DNA of 64,000 bases, from positions 992,001 to 1,056,000 of the forward strand of contig OX595997.1 of the NCBI GenBank assembly GCA_951394045.1. Direction: 5' to 3'. The DNA is from Nitzschia sp. DOCU1 (Eukaryota > Bacillariophyta > Bacillariophyceae > Bacillariales > Bacillariaceae). Under the pieces are notes generated by a model. It saw nothing but the letters and a program-made list of their open reading frames with translations, made no database searches and had not been told where the DNA came from. This document shows positions 23,428-33,065 of this stretch, piece after piece (within the stretch, counting starts at the first letter, position 1; every line of letters begins with the position of its first letter). Position numbers and translations under genes: made by a program.

Positions 23428-23443
23428 CGCGAAAATTTAGCCC
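23428..23443. repeat. Right imperfect inverted repeat of the Crypton region
   Basis: CGCGAAAATTTAGCCC; the reverse complement resembles the left segment at 19878-19898, with a length difference in the T run. Confidence 0.4.
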
Positions 23444-23450
23444 GGCAGGC

Positions 23451-25044
23451 GCACGGTGTTGATAAGGTGATATTACATGCATAAAAGCGCTCATGACGAA
23501 GATCTAAAAGCGCTCAGCCTCCTCCTTGATCGTAAATATCAATCGCCGCGGATCGTTCTCCTTCAATAGCGACAGGGGAGGTATTATACTGACTGTATGC
23601 TCATTCGTGCCCGCAGAAATCCGCTCTGAGGAATGAGAGAAAGAATCACAGAAGTAGAAAGTTCGCTACCTTGGAGATGGATGGTTCACTTCGCGAGTCG
23701 ACGGCAATTATGCCAATAAGTAGCGACAACAAGCCGTATCAACGAAGCGCTAACTCTGTTAAACGCGGAGGTAAGGAATCCCAAAGTTGGAATCCCAATC
23801 GCCACGAAAGCCGGCGCCACTACACCTGTCGGCTCTCCGTTATAGTGGACCTTGAAGTTAATTTGCGTTCCGAGATATCGAGCCAAAATAGTTTATCCTA
23901 CGCTGTGATTGGCCTACCGGTAGTGATTCGATTCGTGCCGCGACGTACTGCAACTAATACGGACTGTATCGTCCCAGTATCGCACAATACTGTACTGTTC
24001 CCGCCATGATCGACACGATGGTGAGATGACGTTGATACAGAGCCAACAAGCGCAAGCAAAAAAGGAGACGATCTGTGCACCGGAAAATCAAAGGGGGCCT
24101 TTATCCGAAGAGAAGTCGAGCCTCGGTCGCGAACGCAATAACACCTCACTGGCAATGTATACGATTGCTTGACACCAATGCGATGAGAATTCATTCGTGA
24201 GTTTTAGTGTTGTTGCTCGGGGAGGGTGGCGGCAAGTGCTCGTTTCCGACCGAACCGTATGATTCGAGGCTGCTCCCGGTAGAAGAAAGCTGCTAATAAT
24301 GTGTCATGCAGGCGAAGGTCGGCGTTGGTGATGCTTCTATTATTCCAAGAAAAGCACAAGCTAGGTAATCGTATCTCAAAAATTGATTGACGATGATCTC
24401 TGGTACGATAATTCTAAGTGAAGGGAAATCTGGTCAATATTTTGACCAGAAGAAACTCGGGTAAAGAGATACCAGGTAGTCTGCGTTTTCTGTCTCTACT
24501 AGTAGCACAAGATACAGTAGGTAACGAAGCATCAGAGGGGGTAGTACACCGCCTACGACTAGAGGGGTAGCTCGTTGTCTATGCATGTTGCTCATTTACC
24601 GGAAATAGTAGTCGTAGCACAGGAGTAGGTAATAGCAGGAGAGACGCGGCAGTCGGCATCGTAAGCACTACTGTCTGTCGAGGTTGATTCAAATCTCATC
24701 ATCAACAGTCTTTCAGGCTGTATTCGTCGAGTAACGATTGGAGTACGGGCTCACAGCCATATGTAGTAGGCCTTATCCCGTCACCATTGTGGTCCATTCC
24801 CGCTCCACCTTAGAAATCGACTAACACGACCGCTTTCTGTGAGAACGGGAGATTGATTATTCGTTTCTTTTTGCTTCTACCACCACCATGGCGATTTTTC
24901 GGCCAACCCAGCCAACGGCCCAAACTCGCTGAACTCCGACCCTCGCATTTTGCAAACCGCAATTGCCTCTTAAGACGCACGTCTCTTAGGAAAGTGACAT
25001 CATTTCCTCTTGTTTACCAGGATCTTATTAGGTGTTTCTTCGCA
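23451..25044. other. Intergenic region, no gene recognised
   Basis: About 1.6 kb between the Crypton and the PEX4-like gene. Short open frames (for example 23671-24009) lack any recognisable domain. The part 24480-24700 is enriched in GTAGT/TAGTAG words. The 3' end is the promoter of the E2 gene. Confidence 0.5.
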
Positions 25045-25551
25045 ATGGTGGCTCACAATCTTGCAGCTGCAAAGAGACTACGAAAGGAACTCCAGAATCT
25101 GGAACGGAGCAAGGCTGATCCCGACATCTACTTGATACCGGATTCCGAGAATATCCTCAAATGGACGGCCTTGCTTCGTGGGCCGGCAGATACGCCATAT
25201 GAGGGCGGAATCTTCCAACTGAATATTGATTGTGGTACCGACTATCCGTTGGCGCCTCCCTCAATACAATTTGCTACCAAGGTCTTCCACCCCAACGTCC
25301 ACTTTCGTACCGGAGATGTTTGCTTGGATATTTTGAAGAAGGAATGGAGCCCCGCATGGGGAATCCAAGCAGCTTGTAGAGCTATTCTGGCGCTTTTGAG
25401 TGACCCCGATGCCGACTCACCCCTTAACTGTGATGCGGGAAATATGATACGCGGCGGCGATATGCTATGTTACAACTCGACAGCTCATATGTACACGGTT
25501 GAAAATGCGATGTTCCTGTCATGGCCGGGTGATAATGGCGGGAAGGACTGA
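25045..25551 (+). CDS. PEX4: Ubiquitin-conjugating enzyme E2, PEX4-like
   Basis: 168 residues from the ATG at 25045. The frame is open further upstream but has no ATG and no similarity, and a possible splice acceptor (TTTACCAG) lies 25 bp before the start. The UBC fold is complete: WTALLRGPADTPYEGGIF, YPLAPPSIQFATKVFHPNV, and the active-site Cys in FRTGDVCLDILKKEWSPAW. The segment SDPDADSPLNCDAGNMIRGGD is characteristic of the PEX4/UBC21 branch. PEX4 monoubiquitinates the peroxisomal import receptor PEX5 so that it can be recycled. A typical length of about 160 fits. The Cys in place of Leu near the C terminus of family members and other fine details were not checked. Confidence 0.85.
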   Translation: MVAHNLAAAKRLRKELQNLERSKADPDIYLIPDSENILKWTALLRGPADTPYEGGIFQLNIDCGTDYPLAPPSIQFATKVFHPNVHFRTGDVCLDILKKEWSPAWGIQAACRAILALLSDPDADSPLNCDAGNMIRGGDMLCYNSTAHMYTVENAMFLSWPGDNGGKD

Positions 25552-25726
25552 AAGGATAGGACGGTCTGTCGTTATTTGTGGTTTCACAAAGTTGCTGAAG
25601 TAACAGACGAAGATCACACGTAGTAAGGCGATGGGGCATCATCACCGGTACCATAGCGTACAGCGTACGACTTGGTTGTACATAAAAAGTAGTAGAAGGT
25701 CAAAGAAGTTGATCTATGGCTTACTT

Positions 25727-26989
25727 TTAAAAATCCATACTATCGGAGCTCAGAGAAGTGGTCTCTATCGTTCCGATCGATTCCTTCGAATATCTTCGAT
25801 AGTGCTTTTCGGGCGGAGGAGGCGCCAATTTGTACGCCAAGTCAATGTAGATTGCTCGAGCTACAGTCTCTTCATGTGATCTCCGTTGCGCTTCAAGGTG
25901 TTGTGCAACCTGAAGTTCAAGCTGTTGGTTTTCGATCATGAGAAGCTGCTGATCCTTCAAAACTTCGAGCTGGGCAATAACCTGATCCATTGTTGGTCGA
26001 CTTGCAGGGTCTGCATGCCAAGCAAGCTGGAGAAGCATGCTCATTTCCACTGGAATGGGGCAGACACAATTGTTTGTATCCGGCCTGAGACCGTTTTCAC
26101 ATACCAGTGCGGTGTGCATATCCCGAGTCCAGCCATCGTAAGGCTTTTGGAGGCTAAGCATCTCGTAGGACACCATAGCGAACGAGAATACATCAGCGGA
26201 CACGTTGTAGCTCTGATTCAGGGCGACTTCGTTCGCCATATAACGCAATGTTCCAACCTTTCCGGACATCTCGAACGGAATCGAAGTATTCAACGATGGG
26301 ATCTCTCGTGCGAGGCCGAAATCAAAAAGCTGAACTTGGTTTCCGATGAAGCCGATATTGTTGGGCTTGAGGTCACGGAAAACAACCCCCCTCCCATGAA
26401 GGTAGGCGAGTGCGGAAGCGATCTCAGACATGGTGTGGAGCTTCTGCAGGTAAAGGCTTGGATCATTGGCGTAAATGATCTCCTGCATGCGCCACCGATC
26501 AATTCGAGTTTCGAGTGTCTCGTCCAGAACATCCAGAAGAAGGAAAAAGGAGTCATGGCAACCTTCCTCAAATGAAGCGATGCCATTGTACGACCACCCC
26601 CGGATCTTCAGGATATTTGGGTGATCGAACGAAGCCAACATGTGGGCTTCGCATGCAAGCTCAGAAGCCGCTATTCGAAACTCTTCAGGCTTGTCCATAA
26701 GCTCTGATTTCAGGTGTTTGCAAGCGTATCTTTTGCCATCCTTGCAAATAACGGATCTTACTTGTGAGAATGCTCCACTTCCGAGAACTTTCTCGACATG
26801 CACAATGTCTTCCTTGCGTGCAAGTCGAATGTTTTCAACTTGTGGAAGCAACCTGGACTGTGTTAATATGTCTCTCACAAGCCCGTGGATGCTCTCTGCC
26901 ATTCTCTGGGCTGTATGAGAAGGCAATCGGTAGCATTGCTGCTCCGAAGTCTCCCCACTATCGTAGTCGGTGGCCATTAGAGTAGTCAT
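25727..26989 (-). CDS. Ser/Thr protein kinase, TKL-like
   Basis: 420 residues in one exon. The kinase domain covers about residues 64-335: glycine loop GSGAFSQV, VAIK-type Lys in YACKHLK, catalytic loop VVFRDLKPNNIGF (Phe replaces His of HRD), DFG in LFDFGLA, activation segment ending MSGKVGTLRYMANEV (Asn replaces Pro of the APE motif). An insert after strand 4 contains a Cys/His/Asp-rich loop. The C-terminal part is a Gln-rich coiled-coil-like helix (QLLMIENQQLELQVAQHLEAQ). Diatoms carry many such kinases. The HRD change is common in active kinases, so activity is likely. The substrate is unknown. It converges with the PEX4-like gene. Confidence 0.85.
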   Translation of the reverse strand: MTTLMATDYDSGETSEQQCYRLPSHTAQRMAESIHGLVRDILTQSRLLPQVENIRLARKEDIVHVEKVLGSGAFSQVRSVICKDGKRYACKHLKSELMDKPEEFRIAASELACEAHMLASFDHPNILKIRGWSYNGIASFEEGCHDSFFLLLDVLDETLETRIDRWRMQEIIYANDPSLYLQKLHTMSEIASALAYLHGRGVVFRDLKPNNIGFIGNQVQLFDFGLAREIPSLNTSIPFEMSGKVGTLRYMANEVALNQSYNVSADVFSFAMVSYEMLSLQKPYDGWTRDMHTALVCENGLRPDTNNCVCPIPVEMSMLLQLAWHADPASRPTMDQVIAQLEVLKDQQLLMIENQQLELQVAQHLEAQRRSHEETVARAIYIDLAYKLAPPPPEKHYRRYSKESIGTIETTSLSSDSMDF

Positions 26990-28638
26990 ATTGTTTCGTT
27001 TTATGAGATGATGGGGGTAAGACCTCTGTTGGTCTTGGTGCTACTAAGCGAATCTGAAAAATGATGCCTGAATTTTGTGGCCGGGTGGGGCTTGGGACGA
27101 AAAAATGGGAAGCTCACATCTACTTAACGATTGAATCTCGAAGCTACCAGTGAGTTACAGTTGTACATAAGAATGCAGTGTCCTCTGAGAACATGACGCC
27201 ACTGTGCTTTCGGGGCTTTCGATCTCTCCGCTCGCGGGAATCACAGAAAGTAATAGCGAATCTGACTGTACTTCTAAGTTCGAGATAAGAGAGAAAGAGT
27301 CAGTTTTAGGTTTGAATTTATTGTTTCAGGACGTACGATCTTCATTCTAAGGCGTAAAAATGAAAGAGTAAAAAATAACGAGAATTGTTTTACCGAACTC
27401 AGTACAAATTATTTTATTCTTCGTTAACAAACAACCGGCCAAATCCAATGAAAGTGCTCTCGTGATTAGCGTCCACGTTTCCGATTGATCACCGCGGGTG
27501 TGCAGCGAAGTTTGAGAAGCCAGCGAATCGCGAGGGGGCGAATGCTGAATAATGGTTCAGCTCGAGATAACATCATAAATTTCTAATTTTCAAAAGTTTC
27601 ACCAAGATTTACTTCGTACGGACAACAGATATCGTTTTAATATGATTACAAGTAATATCAAACATTTTGCTTTAAACTATTAATTTAACTAAGATTAAAA
27701 TATTTGTTAACATGGAGACTTTGCCTGAGGGGGAATCGCTATGCAGCATCGAACGCGAAAGGGCGTTCCAGGATGCCAGGGCGAAAAATCGACGCTCGGT
27801 GGCGAGTGATGGTGTCAAAGAGTCGAGTTCCCTTCGATGCGCTTGCATGGATGGAGAAGCGAAGAATGGAACCCATCACCAGATAACTCCGCAATAAGAG
27901 AGCAAGTTATCTCTTCAAAGTATCAAATAGCGCTTTGATTTCAACTTCTCGGCAACAACACCATGACTTATAGTTTTATCCAAATTAACAACATTGGTAA
28001 TTTAGGAAATTTTCAAAGAATTATTATCAATTACGTTAAAGAAGAACTCATGCAATATCACTCGGTGCATCGCTGTACCTCCACTGAATACCGTCTGTAG
28101 AGATAAACATAATCATGGAAGGCGTAGATCCAAACAGTAGTACTTAGTACTAGTACATTATGGTACCTTAGTACTGCCAGTTAGACTCCGGAGGAGTTAT
28201 TAGCGGAGGGCCGCCACGCGGCAGTGCGATATGCTGTCTGTGTTCCAAGTAACATGAAGCCCTCCATGGCACAATACCTACATATCCATATACATTTGAG
28301 AAATTGCCCGCGAGGCACAGTCGAGCCAGATTTTCCCGCAAGCGGGGCATCCGTTCACGTAGGCGAACAGTCACTTATTTAGGGAAACACATGAAAGTGT
28401 GACTCTTGTAAAGCTCAAAATTGGTCGGACTTCTCGAAAGGAGGTTGACAACTCAATGACGATGAACGTTTGGCCCTACACATCCGCCAAACCTCTTCAC
28501 ATCGTCAATTCTGGTGTGGTCGTTTGTCAGATTGCTGTTGGATTCTGCAGTAGCCACTGTGAACATTACTGTCGTGGAGGTAGCCCCGACCGCAAGACAA
28601 AAGTCGAACTCCGCCGGTGGAATTCTTTAAAATCTACA
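26990..28638. other. Divergent intergenic region with an AT-rich core
   Basis: About 1.6 kb between the kinase (minus) and the next receptor-like gene (plus). 27560-27720 is strongly AT-rich (runs such as TTAATTTAACTAAGATTAAA). Short open frames near 27704-27897 show no recognisable domain. It probably contains two promoters. Confidence 0.5.
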
Positions 28639-30837
28639 ATGAGCTACCCGTGGAAATGTAGAGGCCTGGTGTGCCTTTTGCTTGCGATTCTGAGCCTTGC
28701 GACTACGGCCGATAGCGTTCAGTTGAGAGGAAGGCGCTACTTTCCCAGCGAGCTTGGCGGCAGCCGAAGAGCGCGTCACTTGCAGATGCAGAAAGATCCA
28801 GAAACACTGGAACCAGTAGTGGGAACGACGGCAGAACCATCCGCAATCCCCATCCCGACTCCGCCGCCTGCTATAAGCGCGTTTTCCGCCATGCCTTCCA
28901 GCGCGGCGCTCGTTGACAATATTTTTAATGCCACTGCATCCCCCACTGCCGCAGTTGTGACGGCCACGGCGACGGCTATGCCGTCCAACGAGTTAACACC
29001 ACCGCCCACGGAGCCTTTGCCTGCTAATGCAAGACGTCTGTATCCCTTCACACTTCGGATTGAAGGAAATTTGGCTGACGAGAGTATCTTCCGCCAGGAT
29101 GTGGAGCTTCATATGTTATCTTCTATGAAGAACAAATTCCCAAGTGTTACAGCTGTTTCCCTTGAGCCCACCCCTGTGTCGTTCGGGCAACGAAGGTTGC
29201 AGCAGGCAACTCTACTAGGATACAAAGGATACGTGACATTGGATGCAACCGACTTTGCGGACACCTCGCTACCAACTACGGAAGACATCCAACAAGCTCA
29301 GTTGGAAACTCTTGAAAATCCAGGTGGTGGAGGTCTACAAGATTATTTGACTACCTCCTCGACACAACCCGTCACAATTCTGCAGGTCCAAGTTGCGGCC
29401 TTTGATGCCATTAACTTTGTCCAAACTGACCCCAACGATCAAACGGACACAACTGAACAAGGCGGACAAGATGTGCAAGCCGCCAACACACCCGCAGCCA
29501 CAGACGAAGAAAAAGACAACAAGACTGGGATGGCTGTGGGGATTGTGGTAGCCATTTGTGCTGTCGCTGCGGTGGTGGGCTTTTTCGTGCGACGCGAGCT
29601 TCAAAAGCCTCCTCCGCCTCCTCCTTATGAGTTTGATCAGAACGAAGAAGACATGGAAGTGGACGATATTGTCGAGATCAGCAAGTCACTCAAGGTGGCT
29701 ATAACAGAATCGACCACCGATTCAGAAGGGATGGCTTCTCCAAAGACTCCGTCCCCTGCGAACTCCAGCCAAATGAAGGAAGCTGACGAGGGCATGGAGG
29801 TTATCGCTCTGTCGAAAAAATCGAAACGGGGCGTAATAGACTTGAGGAAACCAGCCAAGCATTCCAATGGAATCGAGTCTGTGATACAGGAAAAACAAGC
29901 ACCGGTCAAAGGCAACGGTGGGGACGCCGATGACTCATTTGATGACAGCCTTCTAGAAGTCCAAACAATTGTCTCTAATGCCGATGACTCCATGGCAGGC
30001 TATTCTTTGGCTACAGACGGACCTGAGGGTGAGATGTCTGGCGACAAAAGGCCGGTCACCCCTAAAGGGCTTCTGGATTCTATACCCAAACAGGCGAAGG
30101 ATCCGGGGTCTCCAGAAATTCAAAACAAGGCCCAAATGCGATGGTTTCACCAGGAACCCAAGGTCCAGAGCCATCGAAAAGAGTCGTCCTCAAAGTCGAG
30201 CCCTAAAACGCACCTTACCCTTGAAAAACTTTCTGATCCTTTGCGTGACTCGATGACTGGAATGGAAAGGGACACGGAAGTGTTCATGGACGACGACGAC
30301 GACGAGGTAGAAGTCGTATCAAGAACGTCGGAAGATTATCCTTCATCTTACAAAGAAGATGACTCTGTTCGTGGCGGTTCTGTTATGTCAGGAATGTCGA
30401 ACAGTGACTATGCAGATGGCGAATTCGTCTCGCCAGACAATAAAAATGGAGCTTTGGGGTACTTTTACAGGGAGCAAGAAGAAGAGTTCCTGGAGGATTT
30501 CGACGTCCTGCCCAAGACAATCAAGCCAAGAGTCAACCGGATTCCGGATGATGTTAGCGATGTGCCATCCGACGAACGAAATAACGATCGCAAGGGTGAC
30601 CAAGACCTCAGCGGGTTTTCGAAATTCAAGACTCTTCAACGAGAATTAGACGGCATCACAGGTACCTGGACACCCTCCGACAGTCAAAGCGCGAGTGTGG
30701 TGACGCCACCAGAGGGTTCCTGGGAGGATGACCCAGAAATGATGGAGGCGTGGGTCCGCGAAAGGCGGCGACTCAAGCGCCAAGCTCGCAACAGGCGGGA
30801 AGAACGTAAGCAGCCACCTCTGACCATGGAAATATGA
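28639..30837 (+). CDS. Receptor-like type I membrane protein with long acidic tail
   Basis: 732 residues from the ATG at 28639, chosen because it opens a signal peptide (MSYPWKCRGLVCLLLAILSL); the frame is open for 80 codons upstream without signal features. A Pro/Ala/Thr linker precedes an ectodomain with RRLYPFTLRIEGNL, RRLQQ and a QQAQLETLE helix. One TM lies at about 297-320 (GMAVGIVVAICAVAAVVGFFVRR), followed by a proline run (PPPPPPYEF) that could bind SH3/WW-like partners. The tail of about 400 residues is acidic and disordered, with a DDDDDEVE run and a basic C terminus (RERRRLKRQARNRREERK). It is tail-to-tail with a paralog 72 bp away. The function is unknown. Confidence 0.78.
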   Translation: MSYPWKCRGLVCLLLAILSLATTADSVQLRGRRYFPSELGGSRRARHLQMQKDPETLEPVVGTTAEPSAIPIPTPPPAISAFSAMPSSAALVDNIFNATASPTAAVVTATATAMPSNELTPPPTEPLPANARRLYPFTLRIEGNLADESIFRQDVELHMLSSMKNKFPSVTAVSLEPTPVSFGQRRLQQATLLGYKGYVTLDATDFADTSLPTTEDIQQAQLETLENPGGGGLQDYLTTSSTQPVTILQVQVAAFDAINFVQTDPNDQTDTTEQGGQDVQAANTPAATDEEKDNKTGMAVGIVVAICAVAAVVGFFVRRELQKPPPPPPYEFDQNEEDMEVDDIVEISKSLKVAITESTTDSEGMASPKTPSPANSSQMKEADEGMEVIALSKKSKRGVIDLRKPAKHSNGIESVIQEKQAPVKGNGGDADDSFDDSLLEVQTIVSNADDSMAGYSLATDGPEGEMSGDKRPVTPKGLLDSIPKQAKDPGSPEIQNKAQMRWFHQEPKVQSHRKESSSKSSPKTHLTLEKLSDPLRDSMTGMERDTEVFMDDDDDEVEVVSRTSEDYPSSYKEDDSVRGGSVMSGMSNSDYADGEFVSPDNKNGALGYFYREQEEEFLEDFDVLPKTIKPRVNRIPDDVSDVPSDERNNDRKGDQDLSGFSKFKTLQRELDGITGTWTPSDSQSASVVTPPEGSWEDDPEMMEAWVRERRRLKRQARNRREERKQPPLTMEI

Positions 30838-30909
30838 AGCAAACTACAGATTATGAACAGTCACTAGCTACCACATCAACCACACACCACCCCTTTACAG
30901 TCACCTCGA

Positions 30910-32556
30910 TTACTTTCCGAAGTCGGTCTTGTCAAATTCAGCCAAGTCGATAATTTGGTCGTTGTCGTTTGCATTTTCATACTCCGCCCGTGCAATCGGC
31001 GACATCGTGAGACTCTCGTCGATCATACCCTCATCGTCGACGTTGTAACCATAGCTATCTTCATCGCCCCCCGGCATTGTATCTCCAACTTGTCTCCCAC
31101 CTTGAACTTCGGTCACCGAAGCCAGGGTCACGATTTCGTGGGTCTTGTGTTCTTTTGGTGGAGCAAGCTTCTTCGGTTCGAAGATCTCCCCGTACGTTTC
31201 TTCAACCGGTGTTTGCGAGAGTGCAAATACGCGATTCCAATTCATGCTACCAGAAGTCAATTCCGGTCGGAAGTCATTTGAAGGTATATGTGCGGAGTCA
31301 TAGGACGTATTCGCAAGAGTAACGTCGAACGAAATGTTTTGTATTTCCGATTCTGGTTCTTTGTCATCCGTTCCCATCAGGCCCTCCAAACTTTCCTTGC
31401 CTACGACTTCTTCCGCGCCCTTTCGCCTTCGACCCCTCTTCAGAAGCAAGAACCCGGCAATACACAGGACAAGAAGAACACCAACAAGTGACAAGGAAAG
31501 GGCAACAGGGTTTGTCCCCGAACTGCTCGATTCGCTCCCATTCTGTACAAGCGAATCTCCATCGTTCCCTATTCCTTTGTCACCAATCTTTATTCCAGTA
31601 TCATCTATCGTCATGCCATCCAAAATGATGGTATTGATAGTCCAGTCATAACCTTGAGATTTTACAAATGCATCCAATGCAGTAAACTCTTGCAGTGCCT
31701 TGAGCTGTTCTTGCTGCACCTGCTGCTCGGTGGGAAGTCTCTCATCGGTTTGAAGAAACATGGCGACTCCAATAAAGTCAAATGTTTTTTCCATCAACGC
31801 TCTGGTGCGTTTTCGATTTGCGCTAGAAACTGTCAAAAGAATCCTCTCTAACGTGCCAAAGGGCTGAGAGAGATGATCGAAAAGGAAGGTTTCCATGACT
31901 TGATCCACATTGTCCACGCTGATTGTTTCACCCTCGACTACAAGGGAAAACGGAAGTAGAGACCTGCTCCTGGACTGTTCTGCAGCCACTTCACTTGGCG
32001 ACAGCCAATCTTCCGAGACTGGAGCGACCGAAGGAGCCGCAATAGCACCATTCGCATCCTCTGTACTGGGCATTTCCGTCGGACTTGTCACTGGGGATGC
32101 TGTGTCAGCAGCACCTGACCCTTGGTCAGAGCCGCTGGGATCTCCCGTGGGAGCCTGCTCCCCTGCGGAACTACCTGAATCCACCCAAGAGCTTGGTGCC
32201 AACGTATTTTCGGCCCCTGGAGGTGGGGTTATTCCTTTCGCTGCAGGGGGCAGTGTTGGAGCCAACGTGGTGGATGGGCTCTTTGTCGAATATGGAACTG
32301 GCGGCTCCGAAAGGGTGTCATCATGCAAGAGACCTTTGTGCTTCACTCTTCTTCTACGATGAGTAGCCGACTGAGTTTGCTGCTGCTCGGGGACCTGCTG
32401 CCGCTGTTCTTCGCCTCGAATGCGTCGTCGTTCTATCCGAGAAACCACCTCGGCGGCAGAACAAGTGGTTGTTGTAGTACTACCCGGTGACCATTGGAGT
32501 AAGCCAAGAACAAAGAACGCCACAAGGACCAAAATCGAAGGCCGAAACGTTATCAT
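30910..32556 (-). CDS. Receptor-like type I membrane protein, paralog of the convergent neighbour
   Basis: 548 residues in one exon from the ATG at 32556. Signal peptide MITFRPSILVLVAFFVLGLL, then an Arg/Gln-rich stretch (RIERRRIRGEEQRQQ) and a PST linker. The ectodomain begins SLLPFSLVVEGETI, matching RLYPFTLRIEGNL of the gene at 28639, and contains a Gln/Glu-rich helix (QQEQLKALQEF) at the same place. One TM lies at about 347-372 with basic stop-transfer KRGRRRKG. The tail of about 175 residues is acidic, with no domain recognised. It shares only layout with the three genes at 8.5-18.5 kb, so it and its neighbour form a separate subfamily. Confidence 0.78.
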   Translation of the reverse strand: MITFRPSILVLVAFFVLGLLQWSPGSTTTTTCSAAEVVSRIERRRIRGEEQRQQVPEQQQTQSATHRRRRVKHKGLLHDDTLSEPPVPYSTKSPSTTLAPTLPPAAKGITPPPGAENTLAPSSWVDSGSSAGEQAPTGDPSGSDQGSGAADTASPVTSPTEMPSTEDANGAIAAPSVAPVSEDWLSPSEVAAEQSRSRSLLPFSLVVEGETISVDNVDQVMETFLFDHLSQPFGTLERILLTVSSANRKRTRALMEKTFDFIGVAMFLQTDERLPTEQQVQQEQLKALQEFTALDAFVKSQGYDWTINTIILDGMTIDDTGIKIGDKGIGNDGDSLVQNGSESSSSGTNPVALSLSLVGVLLVLCIAGFLLLKRGRRRKGAEEVVGKESLEGLMGTDDKEPESEIQNISFDVTLANTSYDSAHIPSNDFRPELTSGSMNWNRVFALSQTPVEETYGEIFEPKKLAPPKEHKTHEIVTLASVTEVQGGRQVGDTMPGGDEDSYGYNVDDEGMIDESLTMSPIARAEYENANDNDQIIDLAEFDKTDFGK

Positions 32557-33065
32557 GGTGAAACCTTTGTTTTGTGCTCAAGTGGGATGAACCCTTGTAG
32601 GGTTTGACGCCATATCCGGGACATGAGATGCAGTCAAGTCTTGTTGATCTTGTCAATTTATTCGTAGTGTTCCGTTGTGTTATGTGGTTGGGTAAAATTT
32701 TGAATATCTCGGCCGGCGTGACGTGCGTTGAAAACAACACCCGGAAGAACACGGGGCAGAAAGATGCATCCGACAACTTGGCTTCGAAGTGGGATATGAA
32801 AGGCTAAATAAGTTCCTCGATAAGTTAGTTCGTATTGGTCAAATGGATGAAAAGTCCTAGTTGTCGACTACGACCTTTACTACGAACTCCCGAGGACTAC
32901 CACAAACCAGGAAACCTAAGAGCAAGTAGAGGACTATATTGCTACGCTAGCTACAGTAGCTATTCCAGACCACAAAACGAGGAATTGAACTTAAGGAAAA
33001 CAACACGAAGTACCGACAACTACACCCCTGACTCATTTTGGAGAACCTGCTGCCGACATTGTCGT
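32557..33065. other. Intergenic region
   Basis: About 0.5 kb between two minus-strand genes. It holds the promoter of the gene ending at 30910. Nothing else recognised. Confidence 0.5.

Larger units (their letters stand above)
19878..23443 (+). mobile_element. Crypton (tyrosine-recombinase DNA transposon), approximate limits
   Basis: About 3.6 kb holding one spliced tyrosine recombinase gene (20248-22780) with non-coding flanks. The limits are estimates, set by related segments on both sides: GGGCTAAA...GCCGCG at 19878-19898 and, in inverse orientation, CGCG...TTTAGCCC at 23428-23443. A further similar block, GGCTAAATT followed by a G run, occurs on both sides in direct orientation (about 19910 and 23361). 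Cryptons normally lack terminal inverted repeats, so exact ends need comparison with an empty site. It lies upstream of the GH18 gene. Confidence 0.65.

Noticed and set aside
23671..24009. 112-codon open frame in the 23.4-25 kb intergenic region
   Set aside because: No similarity to any family I know, no signal features, and no support from context.
27704..27897. Short overlapping open frames next to the AT-rich region
   Set aside because: Two frames overlap with no domain; likely chance in a compositionally odd region.
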